DNA of 64,000 bases from assembly GCA_021396245.1 (NCBI GenBank), contig WNYE01000025.1:1-64000 (forward strand), in the 5' to 3' direction. Below are positions 44,676-56,899 of this stretch, one piece after another. A program made the position numbers and the translations under genes. This stretch comes from Sporothrix humicola. Its lineage: Eukaryota; Ascomycota; Sordariomycetes; Ophiostomatales; Ophiostomataceae. The number at the start of each line of letters is the position of its first letter. Within the stretch, counting starts at the first letter, position 1. The notes under the pieces were generated by a model that was given only the letters and a program-made list of their open reading frames with translations, was not told where the DNA came from and did no database searches.

Positions 44676-45470
44676 CGATGCGGCCGTGGGTGTACTGTTT
44701 GAATTAGATAGGTACGATCGTTGGTAATTGGATGGCTTCGAGTTTGGGTGTTGATTGTATGGATCGACCTGAGCTTTTGATCGTCGAGAGCTCCTTCCTT
44801 ATTCTGGCCACAGATAGCTGTTCTGTTAGCACACGTATCGCGATAACTGGGCAGGCAATAGGGGCTCGCGCCTTCCACATAGCGCTGTCACCGCCCAGAA
44901 GGCGCGGCAGTATTTTAGTCCGTGCGTAAAGACAGTGCGCGCCTGCCATTTTTTGAGGACTGCACACAACGTGGGCCGTACCTTCCCTGCACCCGCACGC
45001 CGCACTGTCCTTACGTCGTCAACAACAGGAATTAAACGTGGGGCGCATCCCACCATTAGAGTATGGAAGCACAGCGTGCAGCTTGACGCCTAAACTAGAC
45101 TTCGGTTGATGACGAGCTATCTCACGAGCCACGATCCGGACCCCGACCCCCTCCGTCCACGACTCGATCGGCCGGCACACGAAGGCACGCAACAAAACAT
45201 TGACGTCGTCATTTTCGTCCAAGCTCCTTCAACATCCTCCATCTACACGTGCCGCCCAAAGATGCACTCTGTCTCCAAGCATCGACTTCCCTTCTCCCTT
45301 TCATAAGATCACGACTTTCTCCGCGAGTCTCGTGCGCGAGCACAACGCCGACAGCCGACCGCCCCCGGCAATTTACCGACGTCAGGAGAAAGCATAGTAG
45401 CTGGAGCGAGAAGAAAGATACAGTAATCGGTTGTTGGGGGTAGGAGTGCCTACCTCCAGGCAGAGGCAAG
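44676..45470. promoter_or_regulatory. Divergent promoter of EMC2 and APL5
   Basis: 795 bp between the two starts. The APL5 side is C-rich (TCCTCCATCTACACG and similar), a typical leader. No convincing additional gene or TATA box was found. Confidence 0.5.
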
Positions 45471-48400
45471 ATGTGAGTTTGGAGCACCTTCTTTTCATTC
45501 TTTTCTCCGCCGTCTTGCTGACATATCAGGTTCGAAAAATCACTGCTAGACCTCATCCGAGGCCTACGCCACCACAAGGGCAATGAAAAGGCCTACATCC
45601 AGAACAGCCTCAAGGAATGCCGCACCGAAGTCCGCAGCCAGGACATGGACGTCAAGGCCACGGCTCTTCTCAAGCTTGTTTACCTTGAGATGGTCGGCCA
45701 CGACATGTCCTGGGCCTCGTTCCACGTGCTCGAGGTCATGTCCTCCCAGAAGCTGCACCAGAAGCGCATCGGCTACCTGGCTGCCGTCCAGAGTTTCCGG
45801 TCCGACACTGAGGTGCTAATGCTGGCCACGAATTTGTTGAAAAAGGATCTGAGCGCCACATCGCCCATCACCATCCAGCTGCCCATCGCCACGCTGCCAC
45901 ACATTATCACCCCTTCGCTCGCGCTCTCCGTACTGCCCGACCTGCTGCCGCGCCTCACGCACTCGCACCGAGTCATCCGCAAAAAGACTATTGTCACGCT
46001 GTACCGCATGGCCCTCGTTTATCCAGAAACCCTGAGGGCGGCCTGGCCCAAGATCAAGGAACGGCTGATGGACCCGACCGAAGACCCGAGCGTCACGACG
46101 GCCATTATCAATGTCATTTGCGAGCTCGGGTGGCGTCGGCCGCACGATTTCCTGCCGCTCGCGCCACGTCTCTTTGAACTACTTGTCGGCACCAATAACA
46201 ACTGGATGGCTATCAAACTGATCAAGCTGTTTGCGACGCTGACGCCCCTCGAACCCCGGTTGGTGCGCAAACTGCTACCACCGCTGACCGACTTTATCCG
46301 CACGACACCTGCCATGTCTCTGCTATACGAGTGTATCAATGGCATCATCCAGGGCGGCATTCTAGGGAGCGACGATGACTCGTCCGGACGTGAAGAGATT
46401 GCCCAGCTGTGCGTCACCAAACTGCGCGGCATGATGATGATTGAGAACGACACGAACTGTGAGTACACATCCTACGCCATGGCAACGAGGACCTCGCTAA
46501 CTGGCTAGTAAAATACGTTGCGCTGCTCGCTTTTAACAAGATTGTGCAAACGCACCCGTATCTCGTCGCCCAGCAAGAAGACGTCATCCTCGAGTGCATC
46601 GATAGCCCAGATATCAGCATCCGCATCAAAGCCCTCGACCTCGTCCAGGACATGGTCAGCAGCGAGAACCTTGTGTCGATCGTCGGCCGCCTTATGCGCC
46701 AGCTCAAGCAAGCGTCGTCGGCCGAACCCGTCAAACAGGTCGAAGTGCGCCAAATGGAGTTTCGTGCCGAGTCGGACGACGAGTCTGACGGCGCACGGCC
46801 ACCTGCCCGTAACAAGGCCAACCAGGAACCTCCGTTGCCAGAAGACTATAAGATCGACGTCATCCACCGTATCCTGGCCATGTGCTCTCAGAACAACTAT
46901 GCCAACCTCTCCGATTTTGACTGGTACATCGATATCCTGACACAACTGTTACGAACGGCACCTGCTCCACGAGCTGGTGATGGCGACAGCGATAACGAGG
47001 GCGCTTCAAGCGGTGGTGACAGCGCATTATCTGGCTCGGCTGCTGCCGCCAACATTTCCGAAAAGATTGGCAACGAGCTGCGCAATGTCGCCGTCAAGGT
47101 ACACGCTTTGCGTCCAGCAGCCGTGCGCGCAGCCGACGAGGTCATTGTGCAATTGAGCTCCGAAGCAGCATCGGCGGCGGCTGCCGGTGCCCAGATCACA
47201 TCCACAGCTCTCAAACCACTTGCCTGGATGGCGGGCGAGTATGCACTCTATCTTCTGTCAGCCGACGATACCCTGACATGCCTCTTGCAACTCCTGCCAC
47301 GGATTCATTACGCCGAGGTTCTTGCAACATGTCTACAGGCCGTCGTCAAGCTGTTTGCTTTCGTTGTTAGCGATGGTCAGACTCACAACCTTGATCTTGG
47401 CTGGACACCCGAGCGCAAGTCCAACGTGTCTTTGCTCCTGGCCCGCCTGATTCACTCAATGGAGCCCCTGGCTCAACATCCTCAGCTCGAGGTGCAGGAA
47501 CGTGCCGTTGAATTCTCGGAGCTGCTCAAGCTGGCTGCCGAAGCAGTTGCCGCGCAGCCCGTTTCCACCGACGAGGTCCAGCAGGATGCACCGCTTCTCC
47601 TGACAGAAGCGATCCCATCATTGTTCCGCGGCTGGGAGCTCAACTCGGTGTCTACCGGCGCCCAACACAATGTCCCTCTGCCATCCGGCCTCGACCTGGA
47701 CGAGCCTATTCACCCGAACCTGAACAAGCTGCTGGCCGAAGCCGACTACCTGGCCGCGTTCCCTGGAGCAGCTGCTGTATCTGCAGATGAGAACGAGTTT
47801 GACGCCTACTATAACAACAAGCCAGTCGCCTCTTACGTGTCGTCGGCCGAGCCGGCCATCAACCGGTTGCAGGACGTGTCCGATCCGACGTCTTCGTCAG
47901 CATCCGGGTCATACCAGCAGCGGCCCGACGAAGAGGCGTACTTGGATGCTGACATTTTGGCGCGCCGCCGTGCCGAGCGGCAAGAGCGCAACCGCGATGA
48001 TCCATTTTACATTCCGTCGTCGTCGGATCCCTCGCGCCTGCCGTCACGAGACACGTCGACGCCCATCCATGATATTCTAAAGAATGAAAACGGGCAGGAT
48101 CTGGACATCGACTCGATTCCTGTGATGCAGCTCGACCTGCAGACCCTTGGAAACAGTGGTGGCGCCTCCAGCGGTGGTCGTCAACCACAACGCCCCTCTC
48201 ACCAGCAGCAAAAGTCGTTGAGCTCACGCCCTCGCATTGTTATTGCCGCCGACGAGACGCTGAGCGGAAACAGCGGGCGGTCTACCCCCCGCAACTACGA
48301 GTCCGAGACGGGATCGAACGACAGCAAGCAGCAGCGCACGAAGAAGTCGGCGAAGCATTCGTTGTTGCACGTCGACTCGAGCCACATCGGATCGTTGAGC

Positions 48401-48865
48401 CTGGAGGACGACGGCAGTGGTGGTGTCACTGCGACTCGTAAGACGGGCACCAGTAAGGCTGTCTCCAGTGTGTACGACCTCGAACGCCAGAAACGGGCCG
48501 ATGCCGAAATGGCCCAAGCCCTGAAAGAGGTCGAGAAGCGCCGGCTCGAGATGCAGCGGGCCAACGAACGCGTGCAGATGGCACAGGGCGTTTCATTGGA
48601 GGGCGCAACAGTCGTGGCCAAGAAGCCCAAGAAGAAGAAGGCAAAGGCAACTGCAGAGGGAGAAGCTGCTAATGGCAATGGTAACGGGGCTGAAAACGGT
48701 ACTGAGAATGGAGGCGACGGCGAGGCTGTTGTGGTCAAGCCCAAGAAAAAGAAGAAGGATGTGGCCGCTACCGAAGGTGCCGAGGGAGAGACAGTCGCCG
48801 TCAAGCCGAAAAAGAAAAAGGCAAAGAAGGTGATTGACCTGCAAGATGCAGAGCCAACAGCATAA
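45471..48865 (+). CDS. APL5: AP-3 complex subunit delta (Apl5), start codon split by an intron
   Basis: Best model: AT (45471-45472), intron 45473-45529 (GTGAGT...ATCAG), exon 45530-46458, intron 46459-46508 (GTGAGT...GGCTAG), exon 46509-48865; 1095 aa. Unspliced, the ATG is followed at once by TGA, so the 57-nt intron must be removed to give MFEKSLLDLIRGLRHHKGNE, the conserved AP-3 delta N terminus. The adaptin HEAT-repeat trunk spans about residues 15-560 (KATALLKLVYLEMVGHDMSW, LPHIITPSLALSVLPDLLPR, NNNWMAIKLIKLFATLTPLE). The hinge is acidic and Ser-rich. The C terminus carries three Lys clusters (KKPKKKKAKA, KPKKKKKDV, KPKKKKAKK). AP-3 sorts cargo from the Golgi/endosome directly to the vacuole. 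It converges on QTRT2 with 261 bp between. Confidence 0.9.
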
Positions 48866-49126
48866 GCATGGAGGTTGAACAACGGTATCATACCAATTAG
48901 ATAGGATATACGAATAAGGCGGGGAGCATGCATCATTTATAACGGCATTTTATTTTCATTTTCATTTTTTCGGATATTTGATTTAGAAACGTGATTATGT
49001 CTTAATTATTTTGATCTATTTAAATTCTTTTTATTGAAATATCCGCCCCAAACTCCATGCAAGGCTGCTCATTCAAATGATTCATTAATTTTATCTAAAC
49101 CTTGTCCCGTTCTTTTCCGTCTCTCT

Positions 49127-50856
49127 TCACACTTCCACCACCATGGCATCGCCGTTCGAGGCAGCTGCCGCCGGCGCTGGTGACCCGGGCGTGACCTCCT
49201 CCAACCGGCCCCATTGAGGCTTGTTCAGAGGGGCCTCCACCACACCGTCCGTCTTGACCTGGTAGCCCCGCAGCCGGGGACGTGTTGCTTTGCCCAGAGG
49301 CATGTCTGCTTCATAAATTGTCTGGAACGTCCGCACCCGCTGCCGGAATCCGGCCACGCCCTCTTCGGCCAGCGTCTTGCGAATGCCCGCAAACAGCTCG
49401 TTCATAACGTGGTGGTTGTGCAGCTGCAGTAACGTCCAGGCCAGCATCTCGCGGGCGTCGAGCAAGTGATGGATGTAGGCGCGGTGGTGGGCCGTGCAGG
49501 CGCCGCAAGGGCAGCCTGGCCACAGGGGGCGGGTGTCTGCCTTGAAGGCTGGGTCGGTCAGGTCCATGGCGAGCGGCAGACGGGCGCCGCTCTCGTCCTC
49601 CGCCACCGTAGTCTGTTCTTCGCTCCCCGGATTCGTGGCGTCCCACGAGAAGGTGTAGGACAAGCCTTGCTCGGACGCATCAGTCACGGCCGGCAGCAGC
49701 ATGACATCAATGCCCAGGCCGACTTGCCGCAGGATGTGGTGTGGCGTGACGGCCGGGTGCAGCGACAGGCGCGGCAGGTGGCCCAGCGTGTCGGCATAGT
49801 CGGCGTGCAGGTCGGGCAGAAGATCGACATCGTACACGGCCAGACCGGATATCGTCGGCTTTTTCTCTTTGTCAACTGGTGCGTCCTCATCCTCCGCCCC
49901 CGCCAGCTCAGCTAGCCGGTTGAGGTACTGCCACTGGACCGCGTACGGCACGGGCAGCGTTGGCGCAAACAGAGCAGTACCTGTTGACTCAGCCACGCCT
50001 TCGCGCTCGATATGGTCGATCCAGTCTTCGGTGCGCTCGGCCATGCGATATGCCCTCTTTGTTGACGGGTACGGCACGGACACATAGGCCGCGACCGCTT
50101 CGGCAGGCGACGATGGCTTATCTGCCTTCTTGGCCGCGTGCGTCACTACGCCCGAGCTATATGTCAGGTCGGCCATGGGCACGGTAATATCCGGGCGCAG
50201 GCTGTCAATGGCTGTATTGTAGCCTGGGACAGTCAGGTTCTGGAAGCCGGTCGAGGTGATGATTGAAATGTGGTTGGGGCCATTGCCGAGATGCGAGGCG
50301 GCAGCTGGGTGTCGACGGGGTGCGAGGACGGATATGGCAGAGGAGGGGAGGGCAGTAAATGTGTGCAGTCGAGGTGTTGGTATCGAGGAGGAAGTTGATG
50401 GGGATGAAGTCGAGTTTGGAATCGAGTAGATTGGTGGCGGGCGGTTTGGGTGCATAGGAATTTTTTCAACGACTGTCTGTTAGCAAGGAGGCCCGGTACA
50501 GACCAAGGTTTCTATATGGAGTACTTACAATCCTCCAAGGCAAAGTATGCGCCGTTGATGAGGCCAGTTCGGACAGCCGTGTCTGGTGTCACGTGCGGAA
50601 CGGCACCGCGCGATGTGACGGGGAAGAATGCCGGCGTGGCGACGGTATTCCGGCCGGGTATGCTCAGTGTGCCAAGCCGGGGCACCGCCGACTTTCCAAA
50701 CGTCTCCTCGACTGCCACAGCGCTTCCGCCGCCATTAGCAGCAGAAGATGCCGCTGACTTGAGGATCCGGAACAGAGGCGGCGGCGGCATGCTGTCCGGC
50801 GAGGAAGAGGAGGAGGAGAGGGAGGAGGGGTCGTTTGGTTCGGCTGCAACAGACAT
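49127..50856 (-). CDS. QTRT2: Queuine tRNA-ribosyltransferase accessory subunit 2 (QTRT2)
   Basis: Two exons on the minus strand, 50856-50529 and 50472-49127 (56-nt intron, GTAAGT donor, CTAAC branch, GACAG acceptor), give 557 aa. The join reads GAYFALED-FVEKIPMHPNRPP. The N-terminal part has PRLGTLSIPGRNTVATPAFF and VPHVTPDTA, characteristic of TGT-family barrels. Near residues 430-470, CPCGACTAHHRAYIHHLLDA ends in a downstream HNHH, the zinc-binding CxCxxC...H site. Catalytic Asp residues of the QTRT1 subunit are not expected here; QTRT2 is the non-catalytic partner. It implies queuine salvage into tRNA position 34 at the outer mitochondrial membrane, so a QTRT1 gene should exist elsewhere. 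The Ser-rich N terminus and the Pro/Ser stretch after the junction are lineage-specific insertions. Confidence 0.88.
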
Positions 50857-53800
50857 GGCTCCGCCGGTGTGGTGGGAGGACAGACGGGAGAAAAAGGGCG
50901 CCGCAAGTGTCTGTTTGTCGTCCTATAAAAAACGGCCAGCTGTCGATCGTGACGATTTGCAGTTCGATGTTGCAAGGCTTTTTGCAGGGAAACTGCACTT
51001 AAACTTTTCAGAGGGGTTCTTGCCAGTGTGGGACGGGCCTAGGCCCAGGCACCAATGCGCCGGCCAATCATACGGGGAAGGAACCACCAGACATTGAAAA
51101 TGACTAATCTCTACGTATGTCAAGACTCTGCCTTCAACACTTGACTGTGAATCTATATGGCAATATAAATTGATATTTTAGCAGTCTTGGGATCATGGGC
51201 ATTGTGATGATGTACATTTATAAAGAGTATTGAATGTTTTGCAGGGCCCTTACTATTTTAATTGTGGCTGGAAGAAACGTTTCTTAAACGTTTCCATCTC
51301 ATCTCTCTAGCAGACACATACGTGTATTTCAAGGTACGCTCCGTTTACAGTAGTGCGATCGGCCTTTTCAGTCATGCAGTGCCCAGAGTTGCGAAACGTG
51401 GTGAATTGAAGCAGCGTACTCGTAGTGCATTCTGTAAGATACGCAGCGATGCACCTTCCCTGTTTTCATACTAAATCAAGCTCGTTCTGAAGAAGTTACG
51501 TCTAAGAACCACAGCGCTGGAAATTGCGAGATTGCGAAATGAGCTCATGAGAAAAGCTCGACTCAAAGATAACAAAACAAGCAATCTGTGGACCTCGACC
51601 TCACTCGGGGCATTGCAGCTCCGTATGCCGGGCCGACCGGCCGTTTTTCTTTTGCGATGTCGGCGGGCGATAACATGGCGCTGAGTTGTGATTTGAGAAT
51701 ATACCCCAGTTTTTAAATTGGTGACCAAATCGGGCAACTGTGTGTGTAGTGGTAGCGCACAGAAAAATACACATTTACACCGTCAAACAAAACAAATGAG
51801 AAGCACAGCCAAGACTACGACAGAAAACGGTATTTTGGGGTGCCGAGCTGTGATATATGCAAATGAGAGGAAATGGACTTCATTTACACGAATGTACACT
51901 TTCTATATTCACTCGTCTTTTACGAGAAAAAAGAGAATATATCCCAACTGCGTGGATTGCATCACATGAAGAACGTACACACGCACATACCACTCTCATC
52001 ACTTCACTGAATAATGAAAGTTCCCCTCGCAGTTCTGCACATCCTCTCCCTCGAAACTCTTCACCATTCGTCTGTATGCAGGTGTGCAAGCCCCGGACAG
52101 CAGTGCATGCCCCTTTCGGCTCCTGTGCAACCTCAAACATGACATCGTGACCTGCAAAAAAAGACGCAATCCCAGCTGCATGGGAAGAGAGCGGTGAAGG
52201 CAGAAGCAACGAAAGGGAATGAGATGCAAGAAAAATGAGGGGGATGCAGGAGTTTGGGGGGCATTGGGAAGCATTGGAAACACTGGCAAATAACACATTG
52301 TCACAATAGGTATGCCCAGATCCCTGCAGCCCACGTTGTATGTCCAAGAAGTGAAGAAAGCATGTACCGTGGGAAGGGTCGGCGGTATTCCATACGTATG
52401 CCCTTCCTGGAAGCAATGCCCCTCCTTCCATTGTGAGCTATTCTTCTTGTTGATTCGCCCCTCCTTCCTCAAAGTTTATGGGTGACAACTCATCATTGGG
52501 AAGGCACGACGGTGATTTTGCGATGCTCTTCTCGTCACATAATCACCATCACTACACACCATCAATAATAAAAGCCAAGAGGAGAACCGGTGAAGCTCAA
52601 AAAAAGAAAATATGACACCGGCAATGGAGGGGCGGGGACAGCGGAGAACTGGACGGCATTGGTTTTCCACGTTGTGGGCGTTTTTGGGAGCTCTCCTTCC
52701 ATTCTCTCATGGCTGTTTCAATGATGTCGATTCGGTTGCCGTATACGGCAAGCGCTGGCGGCGATGCCAAAGACCTGTCAAGGCTTGTCAAGGCCCTGTC
52801 ATAAACACTCGCCTCTCTCATACAGAAAAACCTCCGCCTAGAAATGCCCTAATGCACCTACTGCGTTTTGCCCGCCTTCCCCGTCGGAAAGTGAACCGAA
52901 TCGCTCCACGGAGCGCGCCCGCGGCGCGCCTCGTGACCACGGAAGGACATTACTAGTTGCTGACTTCCATCCAAGGGTGGTTGTGGGCTTCTGGTGAGGG
53001 GGAATGCAAGACATTGCCTGGAGAAGAGGGAGGAAGGAAGAAAAGGAGGAGGTGAACAGCAAGAAAAAGAAGGAAAGAAGGAACAAAATCAGGGGCAAAC
53101 GCTCACCGCACATTGCTATCCCACGGAATAGGACATTCTGGCCGTGGTTGGGGAAGGCGCGATCCGTAAAAAGTGAGGGGGAAAGAACCAAAAGCCATTT
53201 TCGATTTTAACGCTGACTGGCTTTTGGTCAGTTTCTGTTTGGTAACACATTCCCCTGTTTTCTGTGTTCTTTGCTGTTCTGCTTGTCTGGGGTGCCGCTC
53301 GAAATAAGCCCAAAGAAGAAAATTTTGGCCACCTGACAGCTTTTTCATTTGCTGTTTTTGCTTTGTTTTGCCCGCCTTTTTTTGCTTTTCTGTTCTTTCC
53401 TTTTTCGACTCACCGGTTTGCGCATTGTGATATCTCCTGTGCGTCTTTTTTGCGCCTGCCGTTAATTCTCTCTTTCCTCATTCTATTGCCGATTGTCCTT
53501 TCCTTTCCAGAGGAGCGAATAACCCGGAGGAAGTTACGACCGGAACAACTGGTAAAAAAGGGACAGAAAAAAAGAGAAAAGGAGAACATCGTGTGACCCC
53601 CACGCCAGTCGCCTCCGACTCCCTGGAAGGTTTTCTTGGGAAGTTAGTCCTGCCTAGCGTGGGTGTTAGCTTGGCAGCTTGGTCCCTCCCCCATATGGCC
53701 CAGGGAAGCCCAGCATCGCTCCTTCCACCACACATCGCGATGCACCGCAGGCTAGCGTCATGCAGGCGATGTATTTTCCTTCAGAGGATTTTGTATCTTT

Positions 53801-56800
53801 CAGGCTGGCGACACAGGCGAGGCACAAATAGAATTGGCCTTGTCAAGACTGGTGGAGGTCTTGGAGGACTTTCTTCCGACCTATTTCTGGATGATTGCCG
53901 ACTCTATCGTATTCTCAAGGCAATTCGGTGAGCCCAGGTCAGGGGAAGAGTGCCGGACATTCCATCGATGCTAGAGATGCTAGGGAATAAGCTATGGAGC
54001 ACAAACAAACGGAAGGTGCAAATCGGCGAAATTCACCAACTGTAGACAGCCAAAGATTCGCACAAAACTTTGCATGTTCTCAGGGACTTTCACTTTGCTT
54101 CGTGAAGCTTTCTCGTACGACACGAATTCCTTCTCACCCCGCATTGTTGAGAATGTATCTCACTCCGTAGATCACTTCTTGATTCTGGAAACAAAATATG
54201 TGACGACTCAACAGCCGGTTACGCAAACTTTCAGGAACAGGTCCCGTGTGGCGAAAAAGAGCAAACAATAGGATTGTATCACTAGATCGAGGTGTACAGA
54301 TTCAGGGCCGTGACCATTTGGGAGCTCCTCCAGGATATGTTTGCGGAGCGCCGAGTTAGCGGTCGCATCTTTCTGTCTTTTTTTTTTTTCTTCTTTTTGT
54401 TTGGCCGCTGGCCAAGGCACCGGCCAAATAGACGGAGGTACATACATCTGCGCCATGTTTTCACCACGTTTTTCAACCTTGATGTCCGTGTAAGTCAGGC
54501 CTTCGGTTACAGCTTCATCTAGAATCATGCTTCACCTCCTTTACACAGAACAGTGCACAGCTTCTGATCTCACTTGTATTTCATCTGACTGTCGCGAGAC
54601 GGCGCACAAAAGTCAGGAAAGGTACATAGGTACAAAGGTACTTGCCACTCACCCCTGCCTGTCGCGAGTGGGATGCACCCATCCCTCCTTCCCTCTTCCC
54701 AAAAACAGCACTGCAAAACTGCACACTAGTGGGGCTGAAATCGCTCGGCAAGTGTGGGGAAGGACCACCCACACAGAACAGGTTCAAGGAAAGAGCGAAA
54801 CGAGGGAGAAGAAAGAAGGAGACAGCGAGGGAAAAGAACAAAAAGAATGATGGAAAGGCGAATGAAGAAAGAACGACACATACGACGGCAAACGACCCAG
54901 AAAACAGAAAGAGCGAACTGCATAGCGCCGCGCCCCAGACAGATCAGACCAAGGAAGGGGTCCACAACTCACAGCTACAGCCTAAACAATTTCCACCAAA
55001 CAGAAGCCTTGCTTTTGCTTCTCATTGTCTTCGTCTTTTTGTGTTTTGCCTCTGCGATGTCTTCGATATATTCTGACGCACTTTGGCGGTCTCTGCGCAT
55101 CATTCCTTGGTCATGGGCTCTCTCGGATCCTCTCAAAAGCTGAGTCTTAAAGCTCCCGCCCAGCGTCGACTGCACCTTCCCGCCTCAGCGGTGTCTCCGT
55201 TGCAGTGCTATTGTGCTCAAACTGGAAAGCACCCACCCACGGCATTTTCTACTTTGACTCCAAGTTGAGTTATGATGTCTCAATACCTCTTTTCGCGAGC
55301 CTTGAATCACTGCCGCCCGTCGATTGTCCATCCCGCGCCGCACCCCCCTCTCCAGCCTACTCAAGTACGCAGCAGACTGCCGTCATTCCCACCCTGCAGT
55401 GGTGCATCACAGCCCGCAAGGTTTAGCCTCTGCGACTGTGACGAGTCAACGGAAGTAGCAAAACAGGGCGTACGACACGACGCAACTCGACTTACATCCG
55501 TCCCTGGCAAAATGTTTGAAACGAGGAGACCGCTCTTTGTCTTCCTTCCAGTCCTTTGACAACCGCGTTCCTTCTTGACCGAGTCAAGCCCCAAGACATG
55601 CAGCCCGCCAAATGAGGGGGGGTGTAGCGGCCGGTGTCAGTGCAGGATTGGTGCCCGTTGTTGCGTTCCATTCTGTTATGTGCAGATGTGCAGCTTCGTA
55701 TGTCGACCAGGCCCGGCCAGGATCAGTTCTGCGGCCGGATGTAGTCCAAGATCGGCTCCACGAAGAAAGTAAATGTGAACAAACTCGTCTCAACATTCCC
55801 AACACTCTATCTTCCCTCATGAGGTCCACGAGACAAGACAAGGAAGGTGCCTGCTACCCGCCCCCATTCGCTCTTTCCCACTCCCCTAGTTTCAACTGGC
55901 GTGGGGCCGCCGTCACCGTCCGGTGCACTTTTTAGTGACGAGGTGACCTGGAAGGCCCCGGTCAAGCTATTTTGTATTATTGGGGACGGCTTTTTTTGTT
56001 CTTGTTGGTCTGCTAAATAGCTGCTAAATTCGGTGGTGTTTTTGTTCATCCATGACGAGCTACGGAGTATTGTTTTTTTCTTGGGTTTTCTCTAGGCCAT
56101 TTTCCCTAGTATGCTATTTATTGGGGGTGGGTGACCTCTTTTTTTAATTCTTGGTTTTGGCGCTGCTGGACTTGCCGACAGCGCCATCGGACACGGGAGG
56201 GAGGCAACTTTTGCGTCAGAAACCTTGTGCCCCCCTACTTTTCCATTTTTACGAAGTAAGGTAAAAAATAATACTCTACAGTGGCAGTTTCTTTCTTTTT
56301 TGTTCTTTGGGTTTTCTTTTTGTTCTGGCCCATTCTTTTAAATAAGTCCTTAGTTCTTTCCCCTTTTGTCGTCATCCTGACTTCCTTCCTCTTCTATTTG
56401 TACTTCCTTCCACCACTGCTCATGACAACCTTGCGCCTTCCTTCTCTTCCTTTTTCACTTCTTTCCTAGTTCGACTCCTCACCTCACGTACCTTCTCCGT
56501 ATAATACGAACGACTCTCCACTCCGTTCTTGCCTCCTGCCTTTTCACATCTTCCTTGTTTATTATTCTCTGTTTCCCTTCCTACGAGGCTGTCACTACGA
56601 TCTGATCAACAACTCACTTGCACTTGACAAGTGTGCCACCATTCACTTACACCACATCCTCCCTCCTTTCGACTTGCTATAAATATGCCTTCGAACCTAC
56701 CATAACAATTACAAAACGGACGAGACGACCATAACGTTAGACAAAAAGAGACAAATTTAACGAAAGCAACGATAGCATCTCACGAATTACGCCGCGGTTA

Positions 56801-56899
56801 AACTCCAACAAATTAGGATACCCAACAATACAAAACGAAACGACGAAACGAACCTCCCACACACAACCACCTCACAACACACTCACATCAAACGTCACC
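50857..56899. other. 6-kb region with no supportable gene
   Basis: The interval between the QTRT2 start and gluconokinase. From about 53.2 kb onward the plus strand becomes pyrimidine-rich, and 55.0-56.85 kb is dominated by CTTCC/TTTTC tracts leading into gluconokinase, like a very long leader. Open frames (51880-52431 minus, 55272-55559 plus, 54642-55076 plus) lack recognisable motifs and GC-rich third positions. I see no transposon, tRNA or rRNA. A non-coding transcript or a strongly diverged multi-exon gene cannot be excluded. Confidence 0.5.
56679..56686 (+). promoter_or_regulatory. TATA-like element upstream of gluconokinase
   Basis: TATAAATA occurs about 214 bases before the gluconokinase ATG, in an otherwise C-rich stretch. 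If used, transcription would start near 56710, giving a roughly 190-base A/C-rich leader with no upstream ATG in 56710-56899. This is positional inference only. Confidence 0.45.

Noticed and set aside
51880..52431. 183-codon minus-strand frame in the 6-kb gene-poor interval
   Set aside because: No motif, no splice context, neutral codon third positions.
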